From assembly GCF_025961205.1 (NCBI RefSeq), contig NZ_JAOQNH010000001.1, positions 830,001 to 894,000 of the forward strand: DNA of 64,000 nucleotides, given 5' to 3'. The notes below the pieces were generated by a model, which was not told where the DNA came from, did no database searches, and was given only the letters and a program-made list of their open reading frames with translations. Position 1 is the first letter of the stretch. Each line of letters starts with the position of its first letter. This document shows positions 21,092-29,508 of the stretch, one piece after another. The translations under genes and the position numbers were made by a program. This stretch comes from Azospirillum fermentarium (lineage in GTDB: Bacteria > Pseudomonadota > Alphaproteobacteria > Azospirillales > Azospirillaceae).

Positions 21092-21123
21092 GATAATTTT
21101 AAGGTATGTGAAAATTATCCCGC
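21092..21123. promoter_or_regulatory. Candidate autoregulatory operator of the XRE gene
   Basis: GATAATTTT (21092-21100) and AAAATTATC (21111-21119) form a perfect 9-bp inverted repeat with a 10-bp spacer. The right part reads GTGAAAATTATCCCGC, close to the 19445 and 20672 elements. Position upstream of the XRE start fits promoter overlap. Confidence 0.55.
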
Positions 21124-21134
21124 TCGGATGCATA

Positions 21135-21178
21135 TTAGAGTCCTTCAGGTGCTTATTGAAGCACCTGAAGGACTCTAA
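21135..21178 (+). repeat. Perfect hairpin, 20-bp arms, 4-nt loop, followed by T-run
   Basis: Arms 21135-21154 and 21159-21178 match at all 20 positions around the loop ATTG. On the plus strand GTTTTTGG follows, which gives it terminator form, yet no plus-strand gene lies just upstream. It could end a small RNA or be a short mobile palindromic element. The perfect match implies recent origin or strong selection. Confidence 0.75.
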
Positions 21179-21206
21179 GTTTTTGGTTTTCCCGTGTGAT
21201 TCACGC

Positions 21207-21226
21207 TTCAAACGATTCCGTTTGAA
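21207..21226. promoter_or_regulatory. Palindrome TTCAAACG-ATTC-CGTTTGAA
   Basis: A perfect 8-bp inverted repeat with a 4-bp spacer, 58 bp before the regA terminator. It could be a regulator site or a small hairpin; no gene start is close by in either direction. Confidence 0.45.
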
Positions 21227-21283
21227 CCGATTACACTCTATAGGCAGAGGTATGCGGGCGGACGATCGCCCCCTCGGTGGGCG

Positions 21284-21322
21284 CAAAAAAACGGGCGGGG
21301 AGAGCCGATGCTCCCCGCCCGT
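21284..21322 (-). terminator. Rho-independent terminator of regB-regA
   Basis: A perfect 12-bp GC-rich stem (21291-21302 with 21311-21322) is followed on the minus strand by seven T. It lies 34 bp past the regA stop and is the clearest terminator in this part of the window. Confidence 0.9.
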
Positions 21323-21355
21323 TCCATTTCCGGGTCAGGCGTTGCCCGCGGGCCG

Positions 21356-21955
21356 TCAGCCGCGCGGGGCGTGCTTGTTCAGGATGCGCTGAAGGGTGCG
21401 GCGGTGCATCTTCAGGCGGCGGGCGGTTTCCGACACGTTGCGGTCACACTGCTCGAACACGCGCTGGATATGCTCCCACCGCACGCGGTCGGCGGACATG
21501 GGGTTTTCCGGCGGGGCCGGCAGCGGGCGGCCGTCGGCCAGCAGCGCGGATTCCACGGCGTCGGCGTCAGCGGGCTTGGGCAGGTAATCCACCGCCCCGG
21601 CCTTCACCGCCGCCACCGCGGTGGCGATGTTGCCATAGCCGGTCAGCATGACGATCCGGGCGTCGGGCCGCGCATCGCGCAGCGCCTTCACCACGTCCAG
21701 CCCGCTGCCGTCGGCCAGACGCAGATCGACCACGGCAAAGGCCGGGGCGGATTCCTGCGCCACCTCGATGCCCAACTGGACGCTTTCCACCGCCACCACG
21801 TTGAAGCCGCGTTTTTCCATGGCGCGGGCCAGACGGATGCGGAACGGCGCATCGTCATCGACGATCAAAAGACTGCGGGTGACGTCGCCCGTGAAGGTCA
21901 GCTTGACCGATTCGGTTGCCGTGCTGTCGTCCGAAACCGTTGAATTTTCCACCAC
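21356..21955 (-). CDS. regA: Redox response regulator RegA/PrrA/ActR
   Basis: DNA-binding regulator of the global redox system that controls respiration, carbon and nitrogen fixation in alphaproteobacteria. The receiver domain (about 28-140) has the acidic pocket VDDD, phosphoacceptor Asp77 (VVDLRLADG) and the switch residues MLTGYG and KPAD. The C-terminal Fis-like helix-turn-helix (about 160-199) reads VSETARRLKMHRRTLQR, nearly invariant in RegA. Length 199 is slightly above the usual ~185. GTG 21955 overlaps the regB stop by one base (a second GTG is at 21952). It is co-transcribed with the kinase gene upstream. Confidence 0.95.
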   Translation of the reverse strand: MVENSTVSDDSTATESVKLTFTGDVTRSLLIVDDDAPFRIRLARAMEKRGFNVVAVESVQLGIEVAQESAPAFAVVDLRLADGSGLDVVKALRDARPDARIVMLTGYGNIATAVAAVKAGAVDYLPKPADADAVESALLADGRPLPAPPENPMSADRVRWEHIQRVFEQCDRNVSETARRLKMHRRTLQRILNKHAPRG

Positions 21956-23292
21956 TAGTCCCTCGGCTCAAGAACCGTGCGGTTCCAGCGTACGACAATG
22001 CGTGCGCCGCCGCCACGGTTATTGCTGTACGTCACACTCGCTCCGGTCTTTTCCAGGAGCGTTTGCGCAATGAAAATACCCAACCCCATGTGGTTCCCTC
22101 GCTCCTGACGCGAGGAGATGTAGGGTTCGCCGATGCGGTTGAGCACATGGGGCGGGAAGCCCGGCCCGTCGTCGGTGACCACCACGGCCACCGTGGTCTC
22201 GTCCCACGACACCGCCGCCGTCACCCGCCGGTGGGCGAACTGGTGCGCGTTCTGGACGAAATTGCCGATGCCGTGGATGATTTCGGGGCTGCGGCGCACG
22301 ACCGGTTCCTCAACCCCGTCCTCCCCCATGGGATCGACGGCGAAATCGACGCTGCCCAGCCGGTGGGGGGCCGCCGCCGCCTCCACCAGGGCCGTCAAGG
22401 GCAGGCGTTCGAACGGGGCGCCGCCGTCGGCCTCGGGCTTGCGGGCCAGATCGGCCAGGATCTCGCGGCAGCGCATCACCTGGCTTTGCAGCAGCGCCAC
22501 ATCCTCGGTGAACGGGCTGTCGGGGGGCAGGTCGTGGGCCAGTTCCTTCGCCACCACCGCGATGGTGCCGAGCGGCGACCCCAGTTCGTGGGCCGCCGCC
22601 GCCGCCAGCGCCCCCAGCGCCCCCAGCCGCTGTTCGCGGGCCAGCGCCACCTGGGCGGCGTAGAAGGCTTCGGCGAAGCGCCGCGCCTCCGCCGCCACGC
22701 GGAAGACGTACGCCGCGATGAACACCGACGACACCGACAGCGACAGCCACATGCCGAACGCGTACAGCGGTTCCACCGCCGGCTGCGGCTTGGGCCAGGG
22801 CAGCGGGAAATGCCACAGCGCCAGCACCGTCAGACAGACGAGGTTCAGCCCCGTCAGCAGCACCGCGCTGTACCGCGACAGCACCGCCGCACCCACGGTC
22901 ATGGGGGCGAGCAGCAGGATGGCGAAGGGGTTCGCCAGGCCGCCCGTCAGGTACAGCAGCAGCGAGAGCTGCAGCGTGTCATAGGCCAGATAGAGGGCGG
23001 CGTCCCGGTCGGCCAGCCGCAGCCGCCCGCCCCGCTGGGCCATGGCGATGACGTTGAGCAGGATCGACGCGCCGATGGCGGCCAGCACCGGCCCCAGCGG
23101 CAAGTCGAACCCCGGCATGACGCGCACGGCGACCACCGTCGCCAACTGGCCCACCACCGCCACCCAGCGGATGAGGATCAGCGTGCGCAGGGTCACGCGC
23201 CCGTCCTGGGCCGACCAGATGGCCGGGGCCATGGAAAAGGGCGGCAGGGCCGGCATTGCGGCGCCTGCGGATGGGGATGGGCTGGCGGTCAT
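21955..23292 (-). CDS. regB: Redox sensor histidine kinase RegB/PrrB/ActS
   Basis: Membrane kinase of 445 residues partnering RegA. About six membrane segments (residues 35-200) include the quinone-site motif GGLANPF (117-123). The H-box AAAAAHELGSPLGTI has His235, and the redox-sensitive Cys is present (Cys275 in VMRCREILADL). The ATPase domain ends with DDGPGF and NHMGLGIF. ATG 23292 has no ribosome-binding site of its own: an 8-codon ORF at 23289-23312 with a strong site ends in ATGA exactly at this start, suggesting translational coupling. It is divergent from an ABC-2 transporter. Confidence 0.93.
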   Translation of the reverse strand: MTASPSPSAGAAMPALPPFSMAPAIWSAQDGRVTLRTLILIRWVAVVGQLATVVAVRVMPGFDLPLGPVLAAIGASILLNVIAMAQRGGRLRLADRDAALYLAYDTLQLSLLLYLTGGLANPFAILLLAPMTVGAAVLSRYSAVLLTGLNLVCLTVLALWHFPLPWPKPQPAVEPLYAFGMWLSLSVSSVFIAAYVFRVAAEARRFAEAFYAAQVALAREQRLGALGALAAAAAHELGSPLGTIAVVAKELAHDLPPDSPFTEDVALLQSQVMRCREILADLARKPEADGGAPFERLPLTALVEAAAAPHRLGSVDFAVDPMGEDGVEEPVVRRSPEIIHGIGNFVQNAHQFAHRRVTAAVSWDETTVAVVVTDDGPGFPPHVLNRIGEPYISSRQERGNHMGLGIFIAQTLLEKTGASVTYSNNRGGGARIVVRWNRTVLEPRD

Positions 23293-23312
23293 GATCCGTG
23301 GGTGTCTTCCAT
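23289..23312 (-). CDS. Putative leader peptide MEDTHGS before regB
   Basis: An ATG at 23312 opens seven codons (M-E-D-T-H-G-S) and stops in TGA overlapping the regB ATG. A near-consensus GGGAGGAA lies 5 nt before it (complement of 23318-23325), whereas regB itself has none. This is the usual geometry of a coupling or regulatory leader. That it is translated is inference from sequence alone; no homology can be judged at this length. Confidence 0.45.
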   Translation of the reverse strand: MEDTHGS

Positions 23313-23433
23313 TCCGATTCCTCCCAGAACGGGGTGCTGCCTTGGGTGGCGGCTTGGGGCTTTTTGAATCATTCTTATCCCATGGCCGCGTTCGTGCTGG
23401 CGCAGCCCTTGCTAATATCCATATTCTTGGCCC

Positions 23434-24195
23434 ATGAGCCAACCCGCCATCAAGGCCGAAGGGCTGACGAAGCGCTATCAAGCCGTCACCGCGGTCGATT
23501 CCATCGATTTCACGGTCGAGCGTGGCTCCGTCACCGCCCTTCTGGGCGGCAACGGGGCGGGCAAGACCACGACCATCTCCATGCTGCTGGGGCTGCTGAT
23601 CCCCACCGGGGGGCGGATCTCCATCCTGGGCCATGACATGGCCCGCGACCGTTATCCCGCCCTGGCGCGCATGAACTTCTCCTCCCCCTATGTGGAGCTG
23701 CCGCACCGGCTGACGGTGCGGGAGAACCTGACGGTCTATGCCCATCTCTACGGGCTGGACCATGTGGGCCGGCGCATCGGCGAACTGGCGGAGGAACTGG
23801 ACATGACCGGCTTCCTCGACCGGGCGGCGGGCAAGCTGTCGGCGGGGCAGAAAACGCGGGTCGCCTTGGCGAAGGCGCTGCTGAACCGCCCCGACGTGCT
23901 GCTGCTGGACGAACCCACGGCGTCGCTGGACCCCGACACCGCCGACTGGATCCGCACGTATCTGGAGCGCTACCGCTACGCCAGCGGCGCCACCATCCTG
24001 CTGGCCTCCCACAACATGCCGGAGGTGGAGCGGCTGTGCGATTCGGTGCTGATGATGCGGCGCGGGCGCATCGTGGACCGCGGCACGCCGTCGGCACTGC
24101 TGGCCCGCTACCGCCGCGACACGCTGGAGGAGGTGTTCCTGGACATCGCCCGTGCCGCCGACATCACCACCACCGAATCGGAGGCGGCGGAATGA
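23434..24195 (+). CDS. ABC transporter ATP-binding protein (ABC-2 exporter type)
   Basis: An ATPase of 253 residues for an ABC-2-type exporter. Walker A GGNGAGKTTT (about 34-43), the signature LSAGQKTRVALAKAL and Walker B VLLLDEPTASLDPD are intact; the H-loop is LLASHNMPEVE. The C-terminus (LARYRRDTLEEVFLDIAR) is the usual ABC-2 ending. It overlaps the permease gene by ATGA and is divergent from regB. The cargo is unknown; members of this group export drugs, polysaccharides or lipids, and nothing in the neighbourhood narrows this. Confidence 0.9.
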   Translation: MSQPAIKAEGLTKRYQAVTAVDSIDFTVERGSVTALLGGNGAGKTTTISMLLGLLIPTGGRISILGHDMARDRYPALARMNFSSPYVELPHRLTVRENLTVYAHLYGLDHVGRRIGELAEELDMTGFLDRAAGKLSAGQKTRVALAKALLNRPDVLLLDEPTASLDPDTADWIRTYLERYRYASGATILLASHNMPEVERLCDSVLMMRRGRIVDRGTPSALLARYRRDTLEEVFLDIARAADITTTESEAAE

Positions 24196-24992
24196 CCGGC
24201 CTGTCCGTCCGGCGCGTCTACGCCATGATTCTCCGTTACTGGTACCTGCTGCGCGGGTCGTGGCCGCGGCTGCTGGAGTTGATGTACTGGCCCACCATGC
24301 AGATGATCCTGTGGGGCTTCATCAACCAGTTCATGGCCCAGCAAAGCGCGTGGGTGGCGCAGGGGGCCGGCGTGCTGGTGGCGGCGGTGCTGCTGTGGGA
24401 CGTGCTGTTCCGCGCGCAGCTCGGCGTGTCCATCTCCTTTCTGGAAGAGATGTGGTCGCGCAACCTGGGCCACCTGTTCGTCAGCCCGCTTCGCCCCGGC
24501 GAATGGGTGGTGGCCATGATGACCATGAGCCTGATCCGCACCGTCATCGGCGTGGTGCCGGCGGCGCTGCTGGCCGGGCCGCTGTTCGGCTATTCGGTGT
24601 GGTCCATGGGGCTGCCGCTGGGGCTGTTCTTCGCCAACCTGATGGTGATGGGCTGGGCGCTGGGGATCCTGGTCGTCGCGCTGATCCTGCGCTACGGCAT
24701 GGGGGCGGAGGTGCTGGCGTGGCTGCTGGTGTTCCTGCTGTCGCCCATCGCGTGCGTCTATTACCCGGTGTCGGTGCTGCCGGGGTGGCTGCAGCCGGTG
24801 GCGCTGGGCCTGCCCACCGCCCACGTGTTCGAAGGCATGCGCGCGCTGGTGTTCCACGGCGTGCTGCGGTGGGACAGCCTGGGCATGGCGGCAGGGCTGA
24901 ACGCGGTCCTGATGGCGGTGTGCGCGGGCGTGTTCCTGCTGGCGTTCCGCGACGCGCGCCTGCGGGGGGCGCTGCTGCAGACCGGGGAATGA
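24192..24992 (+). CDS. ABC-2 type permease
   Basis: A membrane protein of 266 residues with about six segments. It shows the ABC-2 features: SFLEEMWSRNLGHLFVSPLRPGEW (the cytoplasmic loop contacting the ATPase) and LLSPIACVYYPVSVLPGWLQPV (the conserved fifth-helix loop). It overlaps the ATPase gene by 4 bp (ATGA), so both proteins form one exporter. No periplasmic or outer-membrane partner is seen. Its stop abuts the diguanylate cyclase on the other strand with no gap. Confidence 0.9.
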   Translation: MTGLSVRRVYAMILRYWYLLRGSWPRLLELMYWPTMQMILWGFINQFMAQQSAWVAQGAGVLVAAVLLWDVLFRAQLGVSISFLEEMWSRNLGHLFVSPLRPGEWVVAMMTMSLIRTVIGVVPAALLAGPLFGYSVWSMGLPLGLFFANLMVMGWALGILVVALILRYGMGAEVLAWLLVFLLSPIACVYYPVSVLPGWLQPVALGLPTAHVFEGMRALVFHGVLRWDSLGMAAGLNAVLMAVCAGVFLLAFRDARLRGALLQTGE

Positions 24993-26138
24993 TTACGGCG
25001 CGGCCGCCCCGGTCTGGGGCGCGTCCGTCGGGGGGGTGGACAGGCAGTAGCGGTTCTTGCCGTCGTGCTTGGCCTGGTACATGGCGGCGTCGGCGGCGCG
25101 CAGCAGCGCTTCGGTCGAATCGCCGTCGCCGGGGAACAGGGCGATGCCGATGCTGGCCGTCACCCCCAGCGTGATGCCGGGGTACGGGGCCGCCGCCATG
25201 GCGGTCAGCTTTTCCGCCACCACCGCCGCCCCTTGCGCGTCCACCCCGCCTTCCAGCACCACGGCGAATTCGTCGCCGCCCATGCGGGCGATGGTGTCGC
25301 TTTCCCGCAAGACCGCGCGCAGCCGTTCGGCCACCGTCACCAGCAGGTGGTCGCCGCTGTGGTGGCCATAGGTGTCGTTGACCGCCTTGAACCCGTCCAG
25401 ATCCATGTAAAGCAGCGCCAGCCCGCGCCCGTCGCGCCGGGACCGGCGGATGGCATGGCCCAGCCGGTCCTCCAGCCGCATGCGGTTGCACAGGCCCGTC
25501 AGGGCGTCGTGTCCGGCCAGATGGCGCAAGCGTTCCTCCAACGCGCGGCGGCGGGTGACGTTGCGGGCCACGGCGTCGATGCCCACCGGCTGCCCGGCGG
25601 CGTCATAGCGCAGATAGGCGTTGATCGACATCCACACCACGGTGCCGTCCTTGCGCCGGACCGGCACCTCGTGATGGTTGACGCGCCCGCCCTCGCGCCG
25701 CAGCGCTGCCAGGAACCGCTCGTGTCCGCCGGGTTCGGCGGAAATGAGCGCCAGCGATTGCCCGGTCAACTCATCGGCGCTGTAGCCGAATTCCTGCTGG
25801 CAATGGGCCGACGCCATCTCCACCCGTCCATCAAGGGTGGTGCGCAGGAACACGTCCGGCAAGTGATCGACCAGGGATTGCAGCGCGCCGTTGGCCTGTT
25901 CCAGCCGGTCGCGGGCGGCCCGCAGGTCGGCGGCGACCGCCGCCCGCCGCCTGAATTCCCGCCGCAGCCCCCCGTAGAGAACCGCCGTGGTGAAGGCGAC
26001 GAAGGCGATCCCCTTGGTGCTTTGAACAAACTGTCCATCCCCGCCGGGAACCAGAGTCAAGGCCCAGTCGGAACACAAGATCCACAGGACCGAGGCCAGA
26101 GCATAGGCACCGGAAATCCGTGCCGCGGAAGACAGCAT
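24993..26138 (-). CDS. Membrane PAS-GGDEF diguanylate cyclase
   Basis: A protein of 381 residues predicted to make c-di-GMP. Two N-terminal membrane segments (about 5-28 and 42-58; SGAYALASVLWILCSD is a common start in this group), a PAS domain (about 85-205, with FGYSADELTG) and a GGDEF domain. The active-site motif is intact (MGGDEF, 286-291) and is preceded by an I-site RESD, so product inhibition is expected. ATG 26138 is chosen; a GTG lies two codons upstream, and a start at 26231 adds residues without family likeness. No EAL domain. The signal is unknown. Confidence 0.88.
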   Translation of the reverse strand: MLSSAARISGAYALASVLWILCSDWALTLVPGGDGQFVQSTKGIAFVAFTTAVLYGGLRREFRRRAAVAADLRAARDRLEQANGALQSLVDHLPDVFLRTTLDGRVEMASAHCQQEFGYSADELTGQSLALISAEPGGHERFLAALRREGGRVNHHEVPVRRKDGTVVWMSINAYLRYDAAGQPVGIDAVARNVTRRRALEERLRHLAGHDALTGLCNRMRLEDRLGHAIRRSRRDGRGLALLYMDLDGFKAVNDTYGHHSGDHLLVTVAERLRAVLRESDTIARMGGDEFAVVLEGGVDAQGAAVVAEKLTAMAAAPYPGITLGVTASIGIALFPGDGDSTEALLRAADAAMYQAKHDGKNRYCLSTPPTDAPQTGAAAP

Positions 26139-26292
26139 GGTCACCCAAGGAAAAAAGAGACGCCCCGCAGCCAAGATTAGCCGCTTCCGCAGATCACGTC
26201 CATGAACAGATTCACGGACTCTTTGACACATTGCATTTTATCTTTTTCGGCCCTGCCTTACGGCAAGCCATTATCCTTGCAGAAAACAAAAC

Positions 26293-26919
26293 TTATGGAG
26301 GTGTCAGCGCGGCGCCCGGCGGCAGGTTGACGCCGCACAGGCGCCACACGGCATCGCCCCCCGGCACCGCCACCCGGTCCAGCCGGGTCAGCGACAGCGG
26401 ATCGACGCGCACCGGCAGCGCGCGGGCCGCGGGGATGCCCAGCGCCGCCGCCACCGCCGCGCGGATGGGGCCGGCATGGATCACCGCCACCACGTCGTCC
26501 GCCGCGCCGTCCGCCGGCCGGGAATGGCGCAGCAGCGCCGCCTCCACCCTCCGGGCCAGGGTGTCGAAGCTTTCGCCGCCGGGGGGCACCGCGGCGGCCG
26601 GGTCGTCCCAGAACAGGGCCGCGGCGGTGGGGTGGGCGGCGGCGATGGCATCCCACGTCAGGCCCTGCCACGCGCCGAAATCCTGTTCCATCAGGTCCGG
26701 TTCGGCCAGGGTGTCGGTCACCCCCAGCGCGGCGGCGGTGCCGCGGGTGCGCGACAGCGGCGTCGTCAGCCACCGCGCCCCCGCCGGCAGCACCCCGCGC
26801 ACGGCGGCCAGCGACGCGGTGTCCGACAGGTCGGCGGGCACCTCGCCCTGTCCATAGAGCGTGCGGGCGGGGTTGATGACGGGGGCATGGCGGATCAGCC
26901 ACCAGCGGGTGACGCTCAT
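26293..26919 (-). CDS. cobC: Histidine phosphatase, probable alpha-ribazole phosphatase CobC
   Basis: A 208-residue phosphoglycerate-mutase-like phosphatase. The catalytic motif is LIRHAPV (His about 10, the usual R-H-G replaced by R-H-A), and the second His sits in VIHAGPIRA near residue 150. Its start overlaps cobS by ATGA, and cobT lies divergent nearby. That context makes removal of phosphate from alpha-ribazole phosphate, or from adenosylcobalamin phosphate, the likely job. The family alone would not decide the substrate. Confidence 0.8.
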   Translation of the reverse strand: MSVTRWWLIRHAPVINPARTLYGQGEVPADLSDTASLAAVRGVLPAGARWLTTPLSRTRGTAAALGVTDTLAEPDLMEQDFGAWQGLTWDAIAAAHPTAAALFWDDPAAAVPPGGESFDTLARRVEAALLRHSRPADGAADDVVAVIHAGPIRAAVAAALGIPAARALPVRVDPLSLTRLDRVAVPGGDAVWRLCGVNLPPGAALTPP

Positions 26920-27728
26920 GGGGCCGCCGCCGCGGCCAGCGCCAGCAGCACGGCGGTTTCCGCCACCTGCTGGGCGGCGCCGAACACGTCGCCGGTGTAG
27001 CCCTTCAGCCGGCGCAGCGCCATCAGCGCCACCGCCCCGGCACCCGCGGCACCCGCGGCGGCGGCCAGAACCGGCACCGTCCAGGGCAGCCCGGCGGCGG
27101 CGGCCGATGCTGCCGCCACCGCCGCGGCCAGCCCCAGCGCCAGCGCCACCCGGCGGCCCGGCGGGCTGCCCTGCGACGCCGCCAGCCCATCCTTGCGCGC
27201 CGGCTCCATGGTCCAGGCGATCACCGGCAGCAGGGCGCGCGACACCGCCCCTCCCATCACCAGGGCGGCCACCGCCAGGGCCGGGTTGAGAAACGCCGCC
27301 AGCGCCGCCGCCCGCAAGCCCGCCACCAGCACCAGCGCCAGGGCGCCGAACGAGCCGACGCGGCTGTCGCGCATGATCTCCAGCGCGCGCTCGCGGGTGC
27401 GCCCGCCGCCCAGCCCGTCGGCCAGATCGGCCAGCCCGTCCTCGTGCAGCGCGCCGGTCAGCAGCGCCATGGCCCCCAGCGCCAGGAACCCGCCGGCCAG
27501 CGGCGGCAGGTGCAGCGCCAGGGCCGCGGCCAGCACGCCCCCGCCCGCCAGCCCGATGCCGGCGCCCACCAGCGGGAACCAGCCCATGCAGCGCGCGTGC
27601 ATGGCCGGGTCGGGGCCGTGGCGCAGCGACAGCGGCAGGCGGGTGAGGAAGATCACCGCCAGGGTCAGTTCGGCGCGCCAGCCCGTCAGGCGGGAGCGTC
27701 GGTGGGGGGGTGGGGAAAGGCCGTCCAT
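26916..27728 (-). CDS. cobS: Adenosylcobinamide-GDP ribazoletransferase CobS
   Basis: Membrane enzyme that joins adenosylcobinamide-GDP and alpha-ribazole, the last assembly step of cobalamin. The 270-residue protein has several membrane segments and the diagnostic [18 protein letters not shown] with its Asp-rich H-E-D-G-L-A-D motif (about 94-102), then [14 protein letters not shown] and [15 protein letters not shown] near the C-terminus. It is followed by cobC with a 4-bp overlap. Only 153 bp separate it from divergent cobT; I see no cobalamin riboswitch there. Confidence 0.95.
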   Translation of the reverse strand: MDGLSPPPHRRSRLTGWRAELTLAVIFLTRLPLSLRHGPDPAMHARCMGWFPLVGAGIGLAGGGVLAAALALHLPPLAGGFLALGAMALLTGALHEDGLADLADGLGGGRTRERALEIMRDSRVGSFGALALVLVAGLRAAALAAFLNPALAVAALVMGGAVSRALLPVIAWTMEPARKDGLAASQGSPPGRRVALALGLAAAVAAASAAAAGLPWTVPVLAAAAGAAGAGAVALMALRRLKGYTGDVFGAAQQVAETAVLLALAAAAAP

Positions 27729-27881
27729 CCACCGGGTGTACGGCTCCCGGTGGCGGGGCGCAAGAGAGGGGCGCCAACCGCTTTGACGGCGGGCGGAAAT
27801 CCTGCCAATGTCCCCGCCGTTTTTCCCATCACGCCGCTTGGTTTCCCCTCATCTCCCTACCTCTGCCAAGGTCCGTTGTCC

Positions 27882-28913
27882 ATGAGCACGCCCGAACCCG
27901 CCCTGTCGTTCGAGGAAATGCGCGCCCTGGTGCGCAACCTGCCCGGCCCCGATCTGGGGGCCGCCACCGCCGCCGTGTCGCGTGAACGCACGCTGACCAA
28001 GCCGCCGGGATCGCTGGGCCGGCTGGAGGAGCTGGCGGAATGGCTGTCCACCTGGCAGGGGCAGCACCCCCCCGTGGTGCGGTCGCCGCGGGTGGCGGTG
28101 TTCGCCGGCAACCACGGCGTGGCCGCCCGCGGCGTGTCGGCCTATCCCGCCGAGGTGACGGCCCAGATGGTCGCCAATTTCCAGAACGGCGGCGCGTCGG
28201 TCAACCAGCTCTGCCGCGTGGCCGATGCCGACCTGCGCGTCTATGAGCTGGACCTGGACAATCCCACGCGGGATTTCACCCAGGGTCCGGCCATGGATGA
28301 AGAGGAATGCTGCCGTGCCATGGCCTATGGCATGATGGCGTGCGAGATGGGCATTTCGCTGCTGGCGCTGGGCGAGATGGGTATCGGCAACTCCACCGCC
28401 GCCGCCGCCATCGCGTGCGCCCTGTTCGGCGGGGACGCCGCCGACTGGGTGGGCCGCGGCACCGGCGTGGATGACGCCGGCCTGGCCCGCAAGGTGGAGG
28501 CGGTGAACGCCGGCCTCGCCGCCAACCCCGGCGTCAGGGACGATCCGTTCGAGGCGCTGCGCTGCTTCGGCGGGTACGAGCTGGCGGCCATCGCCGGCGC
28601 CATCCTGGCCGCGCGCATGGCCCGCGTGCCGGTGATCCTGGACGGCTTCGCCTGCACCGCCGCCGCCGCCGTGCTGTTCAAGGCCGACCGGCGGGCACTG
28701 GATCATTGCGTGGTGGCCCACCGGTCGGTGGAGCCGGGCCACACCCGCCTGCTGGACATTCTGGGCAAGCGCCCGCTGCTGGATTTCGACATGCGTCTGG
28801 GCGAGGCGTCGGGGGCCGTGCTGGCCATTCCGCTGCTGCGCGCCGCCGCCGTGTGCCATGCCGGCATGGCCACCTTCGCCCAGGCCGGCGTCAGCAACCG
28901 GGCCGAAGGTTAA
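27882..28913 (+). CDS. cobT: Nicotinate-nucleotide-dimethylbenzimidazole phosphoribosyltransferase CobT
   Basis: Cytoplasmic enzyme that activates the lower ligand of cobalamin, forming alpha-ribazole phosphate from dimethylbenzimidazole and nicotinate mononucleotide. The 343-residue protein has the family motifs TKPPGSLGRLEELA (about 36-49), VFAGNHGVAARGVSAYP, GEMGIGNSTAAAA and GFACTAAAAVL. The C-terminus reads MATFAQAGVSNRAEG. ATG 27882 follows a weak AAGG. Together with cobS and cobC it covers lower-ligand attachment, so the cell can at least salvage cobinamide. Its stop codon overlaps that of the convergent DUF2249 gene in TTAA. Confidence 0.95.
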   Translation: MSTPEPALSFEEMRALVRNLPGPDLGAATAAVSRERTLTKPPGSLGRLEELAEWLSTWQGQHPPVVRSPRVAVFAGNHGVAARGVSAYPAEVTAQMVANFQNGGASVNQLCRVADADLRVYELDLDNPTRDFTQGPAMDEEECCRAMAYGMMACEMGISLLALGEMGIGNSTAAAAIACALFGGDAADWVGRGTGVDDAGLARKVEAVNAGLAANPGVRDDPFEALRCFGGYELAAIAGAILAARMARVPVILDGFACTAAAAVLFKADRRALDHCVVAHRSVEPGHTRLLDILGKRPLLDFDMRLGEASGAVLAIPLLRAAAVCHAGMATFAQAGVSNRAEG

Positions 28914-29482
28914 CCGTCTGACGGGGGCGGGGCGGCGCGGCGCAGAACCACCCGCACCTCCCCGTCGATGGTGGACACGCCCACCCGTTCCCATCCCCGC
29001 GACTCGGCCTCGGCGTAGAGCAGCACCGGGTCGCGGTCCAGGTGCGCGATGACCACCCGGTCCGGTTCCCGTTCCATCAGCCGCAGCACGGCGTGGAGCG
29101 GGCCGGGCGGGGTCATGCCGCGCACGTCGATGTGAACCACCGCCCCTTCCTGCCACACCTCCCCCGGCAGGCGCGGCAGGGGGGACGGAGCGCCGCCGCT
29201 GCCGCCGCCTTCGCGCCGGCAGCAGATGCGCCAGTGGCCGGGCGCCACCTCCCGCCCCTGGGACGCGAAGCCCTTGCCGGCCAGAACCCGGCGCAGCGGC
29301 GCGGGGTCGAACGGCGCGTCGATCACCAGAAAGCCCCCCGGTTCCACCCGCGTGGTGCCGTCCATCACCTGCACGAAGGGATCGGTGCCCGCCGCCAGGG
29401 CCGGGCGCACGTCGATGCGCACCGTCTCGGCGGCGGTGTCGGCCTGGGCGAACCAGTCGGCCGCGGGGGAGGGGGTGGTCAT
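28910..29482 (-). CDS. Tandem DUF2249 domain protein
   Basis: A 190-residue soluble protein made of two similar halves. Each begins with a V-x-I-D-V-R strand (VRIDVRPALAAG about 21; VVHIDVRGMTPPGPL about 114) and ends in a strand such as HWRICCRR or GEVRVVLRR. The first half is the better DUF2249 match (GGFLVIDAPFDPAPLRRVL). These small proteins resemble TusA-like folds and are common in denitrification and nitric-oxide response loci. It lies 26 bp after nnrU on the same strand, so an FNR/NnrR-type control of both is likely. Biochemical role unknown. Confidence 0.8.
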   Translation of the reverse strand: MTTPSPAADWFAQADTAAETVRIDVRPALAAGTDPFVQVMDGTTRVEPGGFLVIDAPFDPAPLRRVLAGKGFASQGREVAPGHWRICCRREGGGSGGAPSPLPRLPGEVWQEGAVVHIDVRGMTPPGPLHAVLRLMEREPDRVVIAHLDRDPVLLYAEAESRGWERVGVSTIDGEVRVVLRRAAPPPSDG

Positions 29483-29508
29483 GGGGGAAACTCCCTAAGA
29501 AAAAACGG

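Larger units (their letters stand above)
21038..21283. other. AT-rich intergenic region with three palindromes
   Basis: About 250 bp between the XRE start and the regA terminator. It is much more AT-rich than the flanks and carries the XRE operator candidate (21092-21123), a perfect 20-bp-arm hairpin (21135-21178) and an 8-bp palindrome (21207-21226). No protein gene is supported. Confidence 0.6.

Noticed and set aside
27729..27881. Cobalamin riboswitch between cobS and cobT
   Set aside because: No B12-box-like sequence or suitable fold could be seen in the 153 bp.
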